Assembly: GCA_020744225.1 (NCBI GenBank)
Contig: JAGMWG010000011.1
Coordinates: 1,364,001 to 1,428,000, forward strand
Source: Paraphoma chrysanthemicola
Lineage: Eukaryota > Ascomycota > Dothideomycetes > Pleosporales > Phaeosphaeriaceae
Reading direction: 5' to 3'
Length of the DNA: 64,000 nt
A program made the position numbers and the translations under genes. This document shows positions 1-10,588 of this stretch, one piece after another (the first letter of the stretch is position 1; each line of letters begins with the position of its first letter). The notes under the pieces are model-generated. The model searched no databases, was not told the origin of the DNA, and saw nothing but the letters and a program-made list of their open reading frames with translations.

Positions 1-1290
1 GGAGTTATCCAGCAATCCTTATGGCTCAGAGATGGCCAATCGAACGAGTCGCATCCGCAATCGTTTCAGTGTGGGGTGTCTGCCTCATGTGCTCTGCAGC
101 GTGCACAAACTGGCAAAGTTTCTATGCCCAGAGATTCTTTCTCGGCTTCCTTGAATCAGGCGTTTCTCCAATGTTCATGCTCATCGTCGGCGGATGGTAT
201 AAGAAACGAGAGCAAGCTCTACGCATGGGCGCTTGGTCAGATTGCTCGCACTCTTTTTCTTCGCGAACATATACTGACTGTTCCACTTCTAGGTACTGCG
301 CGACTGGATACGTCTCTGCCGTCTCTCCGTTGATAAACTACGGACTGGGCCACATCACCGGAGGTGGCTTGAACAGCTGGCAGTACATGTATATCGTCGC
401 CGGTGCGATCACAATCCTGTGGGCTATTGTCATCCTGTTCTTTATGCCGCCGGATCCAATCCGCGCAAAAGGTTTCAACGATCGAGAACGATATATTGCT
501 GTTGCTCGAATGCGCGAGAACAATTCTGGTGTCCGCAACAAGCACTTCAAGATTGAGCAAGTGTGGGAATCGCTGCGCGACATCAGATTTTGGCTCATCT
601 TCAGCATAGCATTCCTAATGATGATTGCCAATGGGCCGGTGTCCTCATTCATTCCGATCATTATCAATGGTTTCGGCTTCAATCGACTCAACTCCCTACT
701 CTTGACCCTCCCAGCAGGCGCGATCATTGGTACGATTGAGCTCTCAGTACCGTATGCTGCCTACAAGTTCAAAGGTATTCGAACATGGCTCATTGTTGCT
801 TGCCAATGTGGAACAATCACGGCGTCTATACTCCTTTGGCGCTTGCCTCGCGGCGAGAAGGGCGGGCTTCTGTTCGGATGTTATATTCTGGCTTCCTTTG
901 GTGGCGCGTATGCGGTATTGATGGGGCTTCAAATTGCCAACACCGCAGGATACACGAAACGATCAGTAACCTCCTCAGGCATCTTCGTTGGGTACTGCCT
1001 TGGTATGCCATCTCCATGTACTTTCGACATATGACAATACTTATGCAGTCGCAGGCAACTTTGTTGGGCCCCTCCTCTTTAAACCCGAAGACGCGCCAGT
1101 ATATGCGCCAGGGTTCGTTGCCGTCCTAGCTACATCGATCGCAGCTGCCGTGCTTGCCGTCGTGTATCGATACGTTTGTATTTGGGAGAACGCCAAACGT
1201 GATAAGGCCGGCACGATGGAGGGTTTTGACCATGCCTACGAGGACGACCTTACAGACATGAAGAACCCTCAATTTCGCTATACGCTATAA
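1..1290 (+). CDS. MFS permease, allantoate/DAL5-like, 5' truncated
   Basis: This is the C-terminal 392 residues of a 12-helix major facilitator of the anion:cation symporter (DAL5-like) family, which imports small organic anions such as allantoate, nicotinate or vitamins at the plasma membrane. The frame is open to base 3 with no start, so the N-terminus lies outside the window. Exons are about 3-235, 293-1002 and 1055-1290. The introns (57 and 52 nt) have GT-AG ends, and an ACTGAC branch site is visible in the first. Family features include QRFFLGFLESGVSPMF in the second visible helix region, a PPDP-type central loop, and GYCLGNFVGP, which forms only after the second intron is removed. The C-terminal tail is short and acidic. 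The substrate cannot be told from sequence. Confidence 0.88.
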
Positions 1291-2027
1291 TGAGTGCTCT
1301 CCGAATGGGTTGCAGTAAAAGCCAGAATATGCACTGGCCGCTTCGCATCACTTATCGGCGATGTACCGCATTATGAAGAAAGACCGCCCGCTAGACCATT
1401 GCGTGTGTCGCATGCATCAGGCGAACCATTCCAGTGCGGATTGTTTGGTTGTATGTGGCGCCTGATCTCGCCATGACAACCACGCACACCAGGTTGTGCA
1501 CCAGAAAATCACCACACTTGTGTTTCTCCAACCCCTCAAACTTATCAAATCCCCACTATATGAGGCTACTTCTGTGACTCGAATGTGCCCCGCTCAGAAT
1601 GCAATGATCATACATGCTTTTGTTTGGTGGTACGGCCCCGCATTCGGCGAATCGTAGCCACGGCTCACTTCAAAACCATACTGCCCCCACCCCGAAAACC
1701 CACAGAAGCCAACCAGCTTGCAGCTTGACTTGCCACTTCCATGAATTGCTTTCATGTGGGATACCTCTAATGCAATGCCCTCGGGTACCCCTTCCGTCCT
1801 CAATAAGCCTCGATTTGTGTTTGGCTGATGCAACGCTTATTATAAACACCCCTCTGATCACCAGGAGCACTGCAACTACTTACATTGAACATTATTTAGG
1901 TTTTAATCGTGGTGTTTGAGCCCACATGCTTAAGAAAATTGGGTGAGAAAGTCCACCTTCGCGCCCGCAGCAGCACTCACTATCGCTAGTTTATTCAAGA
2001 TCGGTCTCGAGCTCCATCAGTGGTGTC
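1291..2027. other. Intergenic, no gene seen
   Basis: This 737-base gap holds only short overlapping frames on both strands. No splice-consistent coding reading or repeat was recognised. It should carry the 3' UTR of the permease and the promoter of the next gene. Confidence 0.6.
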
Positions 2028-4085
2028 ATGTCACACCATATAGAGAGAATCAAATCGTTCTTTCGTAATCCTCTAGATCTTTCCATCTCAGATCGGGGGC
2101 AATTTCTGTACCCCGACGACGTCCGAGAGGTGCAGCAGCGCCTCCACGCGGAATATCCATTTCCACTAGACCCATGCGCCGTGAGGAAGGCTCGCCATGA
2201 CTTCCATCCAGACCATCTTCCAGAGATGGCTGACGAGACCTGGAAAGTTCGATACTTCCTATACAGGCTCCTCACAAGCCGACGGAACGATTGTGCGAAA
2301 GAATACCCGGCTTGGGTCCTTGAGACTTGCATAGCCTGGGAAGGTCGCGGTTTCGAGCTACGCCATCGTACCTCAGGCCAGCTCATGGACATTTGTCCAA
2401 TCAAAGCCACCGCTTTGAACATCACTTCAAAACGGCATAAGCTTGATGCGCTGGCTCCAATCGGTGCTCGAGCCATGATCGGAACAGTGGTCGCGCGTTT
2501 CGTGGAGGACAAGAAGAAGAGGGAACGACAGTCTGAATATACACGGCGGCACTTGCAAACGGAGAGACATCGGATCCGAGATGGCTATACATCAAATTCA
2601 CGTGCACAAAGGCTTCGTGGCAGTGGCATCGGTATGGGACCGATGTTACCACTTGCTTCGCAATCTGAAGTCTCGTCGCTGGCTCCATCTCACTACAGCG
2701 CAAATAGTGTCGTGGGCGTACATCTTACTCACCGGCCCACTCTAGCTTTTGCATACCAAAACCCAAGCGTTGCGGGCCCAAGCAGGCAGGTATCTTTTCC
2801 TTCAACTTCTGCATCCTATCGCCCTCCCAATAACAATCCTCACCAGCTTGTGGTTCAGTCACCAAGTTCTTCTTCACGATCAAAGTCTGCCACAGACAGC
2901 ATCTCGTCTAGGCTTAGCTCTTCCACAACTGGAACATCGCCACCTGGCTCAGTACAGTCCCCGTTTAGAGAATCACCGCCAGCGCTTGGTCAGGCACAAC
3001 AGGCTATGATAGAAGCATTCAGAAATACCAGGAAAAAAGAGGATTCCAGCATCGATGAGACGGAAAATCTACCCGAACAGCGACCACAGCTGAAAAGAAT
3101 GAACGGCTTGCGTCACTCAGTCAGTCTACCGAATTGTGAGACGCTCATCCAAGGAAACAGGCGTACTTCTTCCAAATGCATTACCGGAGGCGCAGTGTCT
3201 TCGACGAGAACACAGGAGACATCTGCATCAAGCATGCAGACCGGTCGACCGATACCCTTGCGTCTGGCAAGATCTCCGAACATGAGACTCTCGGCTGGAG
3301 TTGAAAGTAGTGGCCGAAGAATATCTGGGAAACAAGCCACTCTCGCTATTCCGGAGCGTATATCGGAAGAGCCAGACGAGAGCAATACTGAGCATGGCGG
3401 ATCGTCTCGAGAACCGCGCCATGATAGTGCAGTGGACGGCGGTATGGCAAGGAGCCAACCATCTTCCGGGCTGTCAAACAAGGTCAATGTGCCTAGTCCA
3501 GCGCATGCGGCATCCAGAATCAACAATGCCAGCCGACAAGCCTCCAGGTCCACTGAAAACTTGTTTACCACCGGAAATCTCTCGTCTGATGGATATAAAT
3601 CATGGAATGCACCCCGCTCGCACAATGAGCTTCCGATTGCCAAGGAGTTCAATCGTCCATATCCCGTGAGCGTTGCGAATGTCGAGTCATCTGAAACTAC
3701 ACTAGAATACAGGAAGGGTGCTCCTAAAACCGCCAATGAAGTCAAGAAGACAACTTCATTTGACCGACTAGTTGAGGATAGTCACGCAGCACTGCAGCGC
3801 TTCGCATCAACGGGACCTCGAGGCTCGGTCTCCCTTCGACGCAGCGAACCCGGACCCAGGAGACTGGTCACTCGTCATAGTGACGCCTATTTGAGTCGCC
3901 GCGCTGCACAGTCTCCAGGACAGCCACGTAGGCCCCGCAGTATTGGAGTGGTCTATTCCCCTCCAAATCCTATGGAGGGCCATCTAGTGGGAAGTTCACC
4001 TCTAGTACAGAACACTACGATTCATCCCGTGAATAATGGAGTAGATATAAGAGAGAGAACTCGCAGGAAAGCGCCTCCTCGCTAA
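2028..4085 (+). CDS. Large Ser-rich hypothetical protein
   Basis: An intronless 685-residue protein of no family I recognise. Residues 1-130 are ordered-looking and rich in W, F, Y and R (for example PDDVREVQQRLHAEYPFPLD and YRLLTSRRNDCAKEYPAW), suggesting a small folded domain. Residues 130-170 carry a basic stretch (EDKKKRERQSEYTRRH). The rest, about 180-685, is low-complexity Ser/Thr/Pro/Arg-rich and probably disordered, typical of fungal signalling or scaffold proteins with many phosphorylation sites. The ATG at 2028 is used because it opens the longest frame and the next in-frame Met lies inside the folded-looking part. The length and even codon use make this a real gene; its role is unknown. 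Confidence 0.8.
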   Translation: MSHHIERIKSFFRNPLDLSISDRGQFLYPDDVREVQQRLHAEYPFPLDPCAVRKARHDFHPDHLPEMADETWKVRYFLYRLLTSRRNDCAKEYPAWVLETCIAWEGRGFELRHRTSGQLMDICPIKATALNITSKRHKLDALAPIGARAMIGTVVARFVEDKKKRERQSEYTRRHLQTERHRIRDGYTSNSRAQRLRGSGIGMGPMLPLASQSEVSSLAPSHYSANSVVGVHLTHRPTLAFAYQNPSVAGPSRQVSFPSTSASYRPPNNNPHQLVVQSPSSSSRSKSATDSISSRLSSSTTGTSPPGSVQSPFRESPPALGQAQQAMIEAFRNTRKKEDSSIDETENLPEQRPQLKRMNGLRHSVSLPNCETLIQGNRRTSSKCITGGAVSSTRTQETSASSMQTGRPIPLRLARSPNMRLSAGVESSGRRISGKQATLAIPERISEEPDESNTEHGGSSREPRHDSAVDGGMARSQPSSGLSNKVNVPSPAHAASRINNASRQASRSTENLFTTGNLSSDGYKSWNAPRSHNELPIAKEFNRPYPVSVANVESSETTLEYRKGAPKTANEVKKTTSFDRLVEDSHAALQRFASTGPRGSVSLRRSEPGPRRLVTRHSDAYLSRRAAQSPGQPRRPRSIGVVYSPPNPMEGHLVGSSPLVQNTTIHPVNNGVDIRERTRRKAPPR

Positions 4086-4450
4086 CGGACGTATACGGAT
4101 ATCATTAAAGAAAGGGACGGTACCAATTTGGAAAGGAAATGAGCAACGCAATATAGCGGAAACTGGACGACGCATGATGAGAAACCAACACGGCCTGTTA
4201 TCGAGGCTCAATATCACGATCAATTTCGTGCAAGAGGTAATGGGGATGACGGGATACCATAAGACATGTCCAGCACCCAGATGAGGCCCCGAATACATTG
4301 GAAATGTCCCAAACAACGGCAAGGCCCGATCTCAGGGTGAAGATACCTCCCCCTTCTCTTGGCTCAAGTCTAAGAATTCCACTCCCCAAATCTTGGGGGG
4401 GGGAAGTCTGATGGTAGAACGCCGGGTAGTTCTACTAGCGGGACAAATGC

Positions 4451-5476
4451 ATGCGCGGGAAGTGGCTGCGCCCTCTTAATCATTGCCTAGATAGTAGAAA
4501 AAGACCAGAATCATGCATGCTAAGTTCTGTTGTGGCACCACTCTTTAGATTCACTGCCAATGTGTACACGAACGTCAAACTTCAATGTATAATTGCCGCT
4601 AGCTCAACCTCCGTCCAATGTTGTCGATGCAGTCGTGTTAGCCTCTTTGAGTTAGGCGCCACCATTCCCAATCTTGACTCGCAGCATCAGCACAACAACC
4701 TGCACCACAATCGCCTAAAATGCCGTTCTGGACGCGCAAACGCTCCAATCGCAGCATATTGCCTATCGCGACGGTATGCCATTCATTTCACATTGAGGAA
4801 GTACAATGCGCTGATTACCTTGCGGCCTGATCAAAACATCATCAGCTCGCCCTTCTTGCGTCTTCCAGGTGAACTGCGAAACCTCATCTACTCCTACGCC
4901 ATCTACCCAAGCCTTAACGCAGTCATTGTCAGCCACGAAACGCAGCCGCATCACTTTGGCAAAACCGTGCTCAGCGTCGCGCTCTTCCGCGTTTCGCACC
5001 AAGTCCGCGCCGAAGCGCTATCCTACCTTGTGGCCAACAAACGGCTCAAGATCTGCGGCTACGATGCTGCCGCAGCTTTCCTTGAATGTATCGGACCTGC
5101 GGCTAGGAACGTGAAAGCCCTGACGATCGCGCAGCCGTTCATTTGGGGCCAGAAGGTGCAATTGGAGCCAGTCGACCGATGCATTCACTCTCTTGACCAA
5201 GCGAGCGACTTGGCGTACATTCGGATCGAACATGGTATTGTGAACTGGCCCGAAGAACCTGATCCCAACATAAAGCTTTTCGATCGCGAGGTGATGGAGA
5301 GATTTGAGAAGTTCATGGAAGAAAAGGAGCATGTCAAGTTTGATTATGGATTCGGGAGTTATGACTCCAAGTCACCGTACTATGGTAGCGTCACGGGCAG
5401 AGCTGGAAGCATGTTGGATGTCATTGATTCTGGGAGTAAAGTAGAGTTTGAGCGTAACGTCATGTATTTGTATTAG
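4451..5476 (+). CDS. LPxELRxxIY-type (F-box-like) protein, start uncertain
   Basis: The well-supported part starts near base 4847 with LRLPGELRNLIYSYA, the signature of a large fungal family of F-box-like or 2EXR-type proteins, followed by SVALFRVSHQVRAEALSYL and a C-terminal segment ending at 5476. These proteins usually have 200-350 residues and no known enzyme activity. The N-terminus is unclear. The open frame runs back to an ATG at 4451 but looks like untranslated leader there (CAACAACC-rich). A better-placed ATG at 4720 (AAAATGCCG) leads to a plausible 72-nt intron (4774-4845, GTATGC...ATCATCAG) but enters the main frame one base out of phase. The product is related in type to the 57.6-62 kb family but is not adjacent to it. 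Confidence 0.7.
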   Translation: MRGKWLRPLNHCLDSRKRPESCMLSSVVAPLFRFTANVYTNVKLQCIIAASSTSVQCCRCSRVSLFELGATIPNLDSQHQHNNLHHNRLKCRSGRANAPIAAYCLSRRYAIHFTLRKYNALITLRPDQNIISSPFLRLPGELRNLIYSYAIYPSLNAVIVSHETQPHHFGKTVLSVALFRVSHQVRAEALSYLVANKRLKICGYDAAAAFLECIGPAARNVKALTIAQPFIWGQKVQLEPVDRCIHSLDQASDLAYIRIEHGIVNWPEEPDPNIKLFDREVMERFEKFMEEKEHVKFDYGFGSYDSKSPYYGSVTGRAGSMLDVIDSGSKVEFERNVMYLY

Positions 5477-5598
5477 GCTGGACAGAGTCGCTGGGTAATG
5501 TACCTTACATCACCTTATCAACAGATCGTCGCATTGCTGCCGACCAACGCATTGGAATTTCATTCAAATCGTACAAAAGCTTGGACTTCTCCAAGATC

Positions 5599-6309
5599 CT
5601 ACATAACGTAAATCAACGGCTCCCGAATCATCACCGTGTTGGTGTCTGTCCCTTGTAGCCCATATTTACTCAAATCAAACACCTCTGCATGCTTTGTTTC
5701 AAACCCCATTCTTGCGTACAACGGCTTGCCTACTTCTGAAGCTTCAAGAAAGCACGGAAGCTGGACCTTGTCCGCCTTCTCAGTGCCCCACTCAATCAAC
5801 ATCTTGCCCGCGCCACGCCTGTGATGCGCTGGATCTGTGACCAACATGTGCAGAACTGCCGTGCATAGTCAGTATTCTGTCCCGTCGATTTCCAAAGGCG
5901 ATAAGAAACACGTACAGAAAAATGGCTTCGTCCCCATGTACTCCCTCCTCACTCTCGCCAAGTAATTCATGAAATCCCTCGCGGCCGGCCGTTCCTCCTC
6001 ATCCTTGCCCGGCACCGGCAGCATACCCTGGATCTCCTCTTCCGTACGCTCTTTTTTGTTAATACGCCACTTTGCGCATGCGATCATGGCATTGTCGTAC
6101 GTGTCGACGACTTTGAGATATGTGACGTCACTCTCCTCTCGCCAGGACTTGATATGCTTCTCAATTGACTTCTCGTACCAGGATGGTGGCAGTGGAGAAG
6201 GTTTGAGTAAGGTTGTCATGGCTGAGTTGCCAGATGTGAAGGCGTCATGTTGGATGCGGACGAAGTCTGGGAAGTCTGATTCTTCGACGGGAAGGACTTT
6301 GAGGACCAT
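5599..6309 (-). CDS. GNAT-family N-acetyltransferase
   Basis: A 216-residue acetyl-CoA-dependent acetyltransferase. Exons are 5916-6309 and 5599-5855, with a 60-nt GT-AG intron between. Joining them restores FFFLHMLVTDPAHHRRGAGK, where RRGAGK (residues 144-149) is the acetyl-CoA pyrophosphate-binding loop of motif A. The YARMGFE segment is the usual motif B end. The N-terminal VEESDFPDFVRIQHDAF is typical of fungal GNAT proteins that acetylate small molecules or amines. The ATG at 6309 is preferred over the in-frame ATG at 6396 because its context is AAAATGG and a TATA-like box lies at 6400-6407, too close to 6396 for normal initiation. The acceptor substrate is unknown. Confidence 0.88.
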
Positions 6310-6399
6310 TTTGGCAGTGGTGGATGTACGGTGTGGATTTGGGACAGTACGTCGCAGCGTAGATCTCGTAGAGAGTCGTAAAGAGAAGATATCCAAACT

Positions 6400-6407
6400 C
6401 TTATAAG
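6400..6407 (-). promoter_or_regulatory. TATA-like box of the GNAT gene
   Basis: The palindromic CTTATAAG lies about 90 bases upstream of the chosen ATG at 6309, a usual distance for a fungal core promoter. It is assigned by position only. Confidence 0.35.
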
Positions 6408-7240
6408 GCTATCTTTGCGTCGCACGTAAATAGTATTGTTCGAGATACCTGCTGTTCTCGGAATAGCGGGGTGAAATGCCGAATCACCGAAAAAGTCAGC
6501 ACCGCCCTTCGCTCCACCACCATAAACGCCCTTTACGACTCCTACCTGCGTTGCGCAATCCTTTGCAGATAGAAGTGATACTCTGTCAGCCAGCGCTATG
6601 AGCCAGAAAGGATGCATTGTGCGAGCCAGCCTCCACGGCCGCACGGTTTGTGTTGACCTGTCAGCCTTGCGGCTATTGCACATTGCCGAAAGTGCGAGTT
6701 GGCCGCACCGGAGTTCAGACGCGTCTGCGCTCTCCGGCAACCTTTCATCCAAATCAGAGATGGAAATTATCATCGACGACGCGACACGCTCAGCGCCTTG
6801 TCGCCTGGACAAGCTCACCAAGCCTCGGAGGCTTCATGCATGACCGTTGTCGCGGGCCAAACGCTGATGGAATGGAACGTTGGGTACCGCAGAGTTGGTT
6901 CATCTCAGCCTCACATTCGAAACACCGAGCACGGTCACGTGGAAGCTTTAGAGCTACACGTCCTCGCGTATCCAGGACAACGATTAGACTGAGGCCGACT
7001 TCCTGGAGGTTGCTCAGTCCTCTAACTAATCGTCATGACTTTGAAGTACAACACCAGAGCTGTAACGAGCTCGAGAGAAACAGCAAACAACATCCCATGT
7101 CAGCTACATGCTATGGGAAGTTTGCGAAACGTCTCGCACCACTAACCGCATTGCACAGCACTCCGAAGAGTGATGCCAAGCGCCTCAGCATGTTCTAGAT
7201 ATGCCGAGTTTGCCATTCGGCATCGACTAGACGCTATCTT
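6408..7240. other. Intergenic, no gene seen
   Basis: About 830 bases with overlapping short frames on both strands and no convincing coding reading. Confidence 0.5.
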
Positions 7241-7570
7241 TCAGACGTTTCTCTCATGATATGTCGCGAACTGTCCAGGAACATCCTTCGTACCACAGCC
7301 ACTCAATGCAACAAGCGGAGACTGCTCCGTTGTCGAACCAGAGCGCAACAGCATATTGGCATCCGAAAGTGCTTCGGTCGCCGGTGGAAGCCTCATAAAC
7401 ATCGTGTGCTGCCTTGGATCTCCGACATTGGCTTCCATTAAAAGCACCGCATGACGTCTGAAGGCCTTCTCAAGCCATCCACGAAACATGACAGATTTGT
7501 ACACACCGCTCAGCATTTGCTTTTTGTAGGAAGACCTCGGTATGATACCAGCGACCGATATGGGACTCAT
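7241..7570 (-). CDS. Possible small hypothetical protein
   Basis: An uninterrupted 109-residue frame starting with ATG at 7570, divergent from the cutinase with only 133 bases between the starts. It contains a plausible helical segment (YKSVMFRGWLEKAFRRHAVL) and even codon use, but no family is recognised and no promoter element supports it. It may be a chance frame. Confidence 0.22.
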   Translation of the reverse strand: MSPISVAGIIPRSSYKKQMLSGVYKSVMFRGWLEKAFRRHAVLLMEANVGDPRQHTMFMRLPPATEALSDANMLLRSGSTTEQSPLVALSGCGTKDVPGQFATYHERNV

Positions 7571-7703
7571 AAGTAGAGAGGTACTTCCATACGATGTCCA
7601 TTATTCCATATCAGTATTTTCTTTCACTTATTCGATACCCAGGCCGGTTTCCTATTCTTTCCTTTCTTCATAATAATAATCTCATCACTTCGCAACAAGC
7701 ACA

Positions 7704-8461
7704 ATGAAGTCCCTCATCCACCTCTCCTTCCTCCCAACCCTGACCCTCGCGGCCTTAACATCTAGCACCCAAAACGACGTCACCAATGGCGGCGGTTGCA
7801 AGCCCATGACCGTCCTGTTTGCCCGCGGCACGACCGAGACTGGAAACATGGGCACCGTCGCTGGTCCACCATTCGTCTCTGCCATCGGGTCCATGATGGG
7901 TGCAGGCAATGTCGCTGTCCAGGGCATCGAGTATCCAGCAAACATCCCCGGCTTTCTCGCGGGTGGCGATAAGGGTGGAAGCGCGTTGATGGCGAAGATG
8001 GTGGGCATGGTTAGGGCGCAGTGTCCGGATACCAGTCTTGTTATGGCTGGGTATTCGTACGTAGCACACTCCCATAACAAGTGACTTGGGAAACACTAAC
8101 AGCGTCCAGACAAGGCGGCCAACTCGTCCACAACGCCGCAACCATGTTATCCGCACAGGACGCGGCTTTCGTCAACAGTGCCGTCATCTTCGGCGACCCT
8201 AACAACGGCGATGCTGTTGGGAATGTCGCTGCTGGAGACACGATGGTTGTGTGCCACACTGGTGATTTAATTTGTGCAGGCCAAAGTGTCATTCTGGCTC
8301 CTCATCTCACGTATGGACGGGATGGACCTGCTGCGGCCAAGTTTGTCGTGGGTAATATGAATGCTGCGGGTGCTGCTGGTGCTGCTGCGGGCGCCGGTGC
8401 TGCGACGGCAAAGGGCAAGGGCAAGGGCAAGGCTACGAGGCAGAGGCGGTTTGTGTCTTGA
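7704..8461 (+). CDS. Cutinase, secreted serine esterase
   Basis: A 234-residue cutinase (CE5, alpha/beta hydrolase) that cleaves ester bonds of plant cutin outside the cell. Exons are 7704-8056 and 8110-8461; the 53-nt intron carries a CACTAAC branch site. Splicing restores the nucleophile motif AGYSQGG with Ser118. Asp170 (HTGDLICAG) and His183 (APHLTYG) complete the triad. Cys32/Cys107 and Cys166/Cys173 match the two family disulphides. An N-terminal hydrophobic signal peptide (about residues 1-17) is present. The length is usual for fungal cutinases. The C-terminal tail, after about residue 200, is odd: an Ala/Gly-rich run followed by a KGKGKGKGK repeat and a basic end. A secreted GH43 gene lies convergently downstream. 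Confidence 0.95.
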
Positions 8462-9097
8462 GCGACCGGTTGATGACCGAGTGTCTGTGTGGGCTGAGTA
8501 GTTTTTGCTTCTTGGAATTTTACAACATGTACATAGCGTTTACTCATTACTATATTATGATTAGAGCTGCGGGACAGCTATTGCAAGCACCCACTCGCAT
8601 GACTTGACGCCTTCCCATCTCAAGAGTTGATTCTTGCGTCTAACCTCTCACGGCCTTCACAACCCTCGTAACCTCTATTGCACTTCATCAACCCACTATC
8701 ATCACCTGCACAACCCCCTCATCGACTTATGCAGCTTGCACGACTCGCACAATTCGACCGAGACTTCCTTAAGGAGAAAGTCTTTGGAGAATAGTGTGGA
8801 AGACTGCAGCGCTTAAGGGATCACTTTGTGACGCGCTTGTGTCGCGGACTGTGATGTTTGATGTACCGGCAGTAGTTGAAACACTTTGTGCGCCACATTG
8901 ACTCATCCCGTATGTCTGCGCACCGCCAATTCTTCACACCCACGAACAACGATCTCTAGACCACCAGAATTATTCGTAGCATCGTTCAACTAATCATAAT
9001 TGGATATGAAGATTGGCCAAGTAGCAAAGGAATTTTCCCAATTGACAAAAACAACTTCGTCCTTCCCACGAACACTACCGACAGTACTGACAACCCA
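8462..9097. other. Intergenic between convergent genes
   Basis: About 640 bases. A C/T-rich leader-like stretch at 8620-8730 is followed by a 21-residue frame (8729-8794, MQLARLAQFDRDFLKEKVFG...). It is coding-like but too short to call. Nothing else was seen. Confidence 0.4.
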
Positions 9098-10588
9098 CTA
9101 CGACTGCGGCACCATAATCCGATCCACATCCGGTCCCCAAGTCCCCTGTCCCACAATCCTAACCTCATTCGCACCCTGCTTCAAATCGACATGCACAACA
9201 CTGCTCCCCGGGTCACTTCCTCCATTTGGCAAAAACGCAATCCGCTGCGTCTTTCCATTGACACTAACATCCGCAACGCGCTGCTTGCTATCGCCGTTCA
9301 AATGCTTGATCCTGATCGTCGTGCGCGTGGTCGCTGAGCTCTGGACGTTACTAAACACCGCTGCGCCGTTGGTCGATCCGCCGATGTAGCCTGCTGCGTT
9401 TGATCCGGAGCAGCCTGAGCAAGCGATTGTTCGTGCGCCGGAGCTGAGGGTTGCGGATTCGCCTTCGTATTGGTTTTCAGTGGGGCCGGAGGTCATGCTG
9501 CCGGATTGGGCGTCGACGACCCAGTTTACGGCGTTTTTCATGCTGGCGGTTGTGCCGCTGATGGTGATGGGGAGCCAGATGTATGTGCTGCGCATGAGTT
9601 CGCCGCCGACCCAGCGGTCGCCCATGTACATGAAGTTGTTGCCGACGGGGAGGATGAAGGTCGTTTGGCTGGCGTAGGTGTTTGATCCCGAGTCTGCGAA
9701 TTTCTTCCACGCAGACCATGGGCCGGAGAGAGAGGTGGCGGTGCTGTAGTAGTTGTCGTTGGCGTTCCAGCCGGTGAGTTGCGAGGAGAACATGAAGTAG
9801 ATGCCATTCTTCTTAGCGATGGCAGGAGATTCGTACTTTTCGGCCCAGGTGTAGACGTTGCGGACGATGGTGGTGTAATCATCGGAGAGCAGGTTGATGC
9901 GGAGACCATTCTTACGCTGCAGGGATGTAAGTATGAGGGTGAGCTGCGTGATGGGTTGCACATACGTCTTCAGTGAGCAGGTAGCCTGTGCCGTCGTCGT
10001 CGACGTACACTCCCGAGTCACGGCTTTCGAACCCAAGGGGTCGTTCACTACGAAGGTAGGTGTATTTGCCGCAGACACTGTCGCCGGTCGCAACACCAAT
10101 TTTCGCCTCACTGTAACTGGCGCTATCGATGTGCATCCATAAGACGTACTTGTTGGTTTTCTTGTTGAACATCACCTTTGGGCGCTCAATAACACGGCCT
10201 GGACCGGTGTCGCCGGAGGCGGTCTGGGAAAGCAGAGCACCTTCATAGTTCCATTCAACCAGGTTGGTGGAAGAGTAGCAATTGATGTTGATGAATGCTG
10301 TTCCATTGGTCTTGTCTTCGCCAACCCTGTCAAGTCATCACGTTAGCATCGGGTGATCTCTGTGGCATTCATGAATCGTACCAATACCACTTCTCACCAA
10401 CCTTGAGCATGCCACCGCCATGCGCCTGGATGTGTTGCCCAGTATTTGTCTGTGCTACATGTCAGTATGCTATCCTAGCGCGAATGCACCTTTCTTACAG
10501 CTGTCCAAGTTGCGCCAGGGACGATCTGTAAAGTGGCACTAACGGCCGAGGCCAGTAGGCTGAGTGTGGTGAAGCTGAAAGAACGCAT
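9098..10588 (-). CDS. Galactan 1,3-beta-galactosidase, GH43_24 with CBM35
   Basis: A 445-residue secreted exo-beta-1,3-galactanase that releases galactose from the beta-1,3-galactan backbone of type II arabinogalactan. Four exons (10499-10588, 10382-10449, 9966-10326, 9098-9916) are separated by GT-AG introns of 49, 55 and 49 nt; all phases agree. A signal peptide (MRSFSFTTLSLLASAVSA) is followed by the GH43 five-blade domain with IQAHGGGMLKVGEKWYW, where this subfamily lacks the usual aspartate base, and by DDDGTGYLLTED and AEKYESPAIAKKNGIYF. From about residue 323 a CBM35 galactose-binding module follows (YEGESATLSSGA to the end WGPDVDRIMVPQ). Gene and module order match fungal family members such as Phanerochaete 1,3Gal43A. 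It is convergent with the cutinase. Confidence 0.93.

Noticed and set aside
4720..5476. Alternative gene model starting at 4720 with an intron at 4774-4845
   Set aside because: The junction leaves the family domain out of frame by one base, so it could not be given as the main model.
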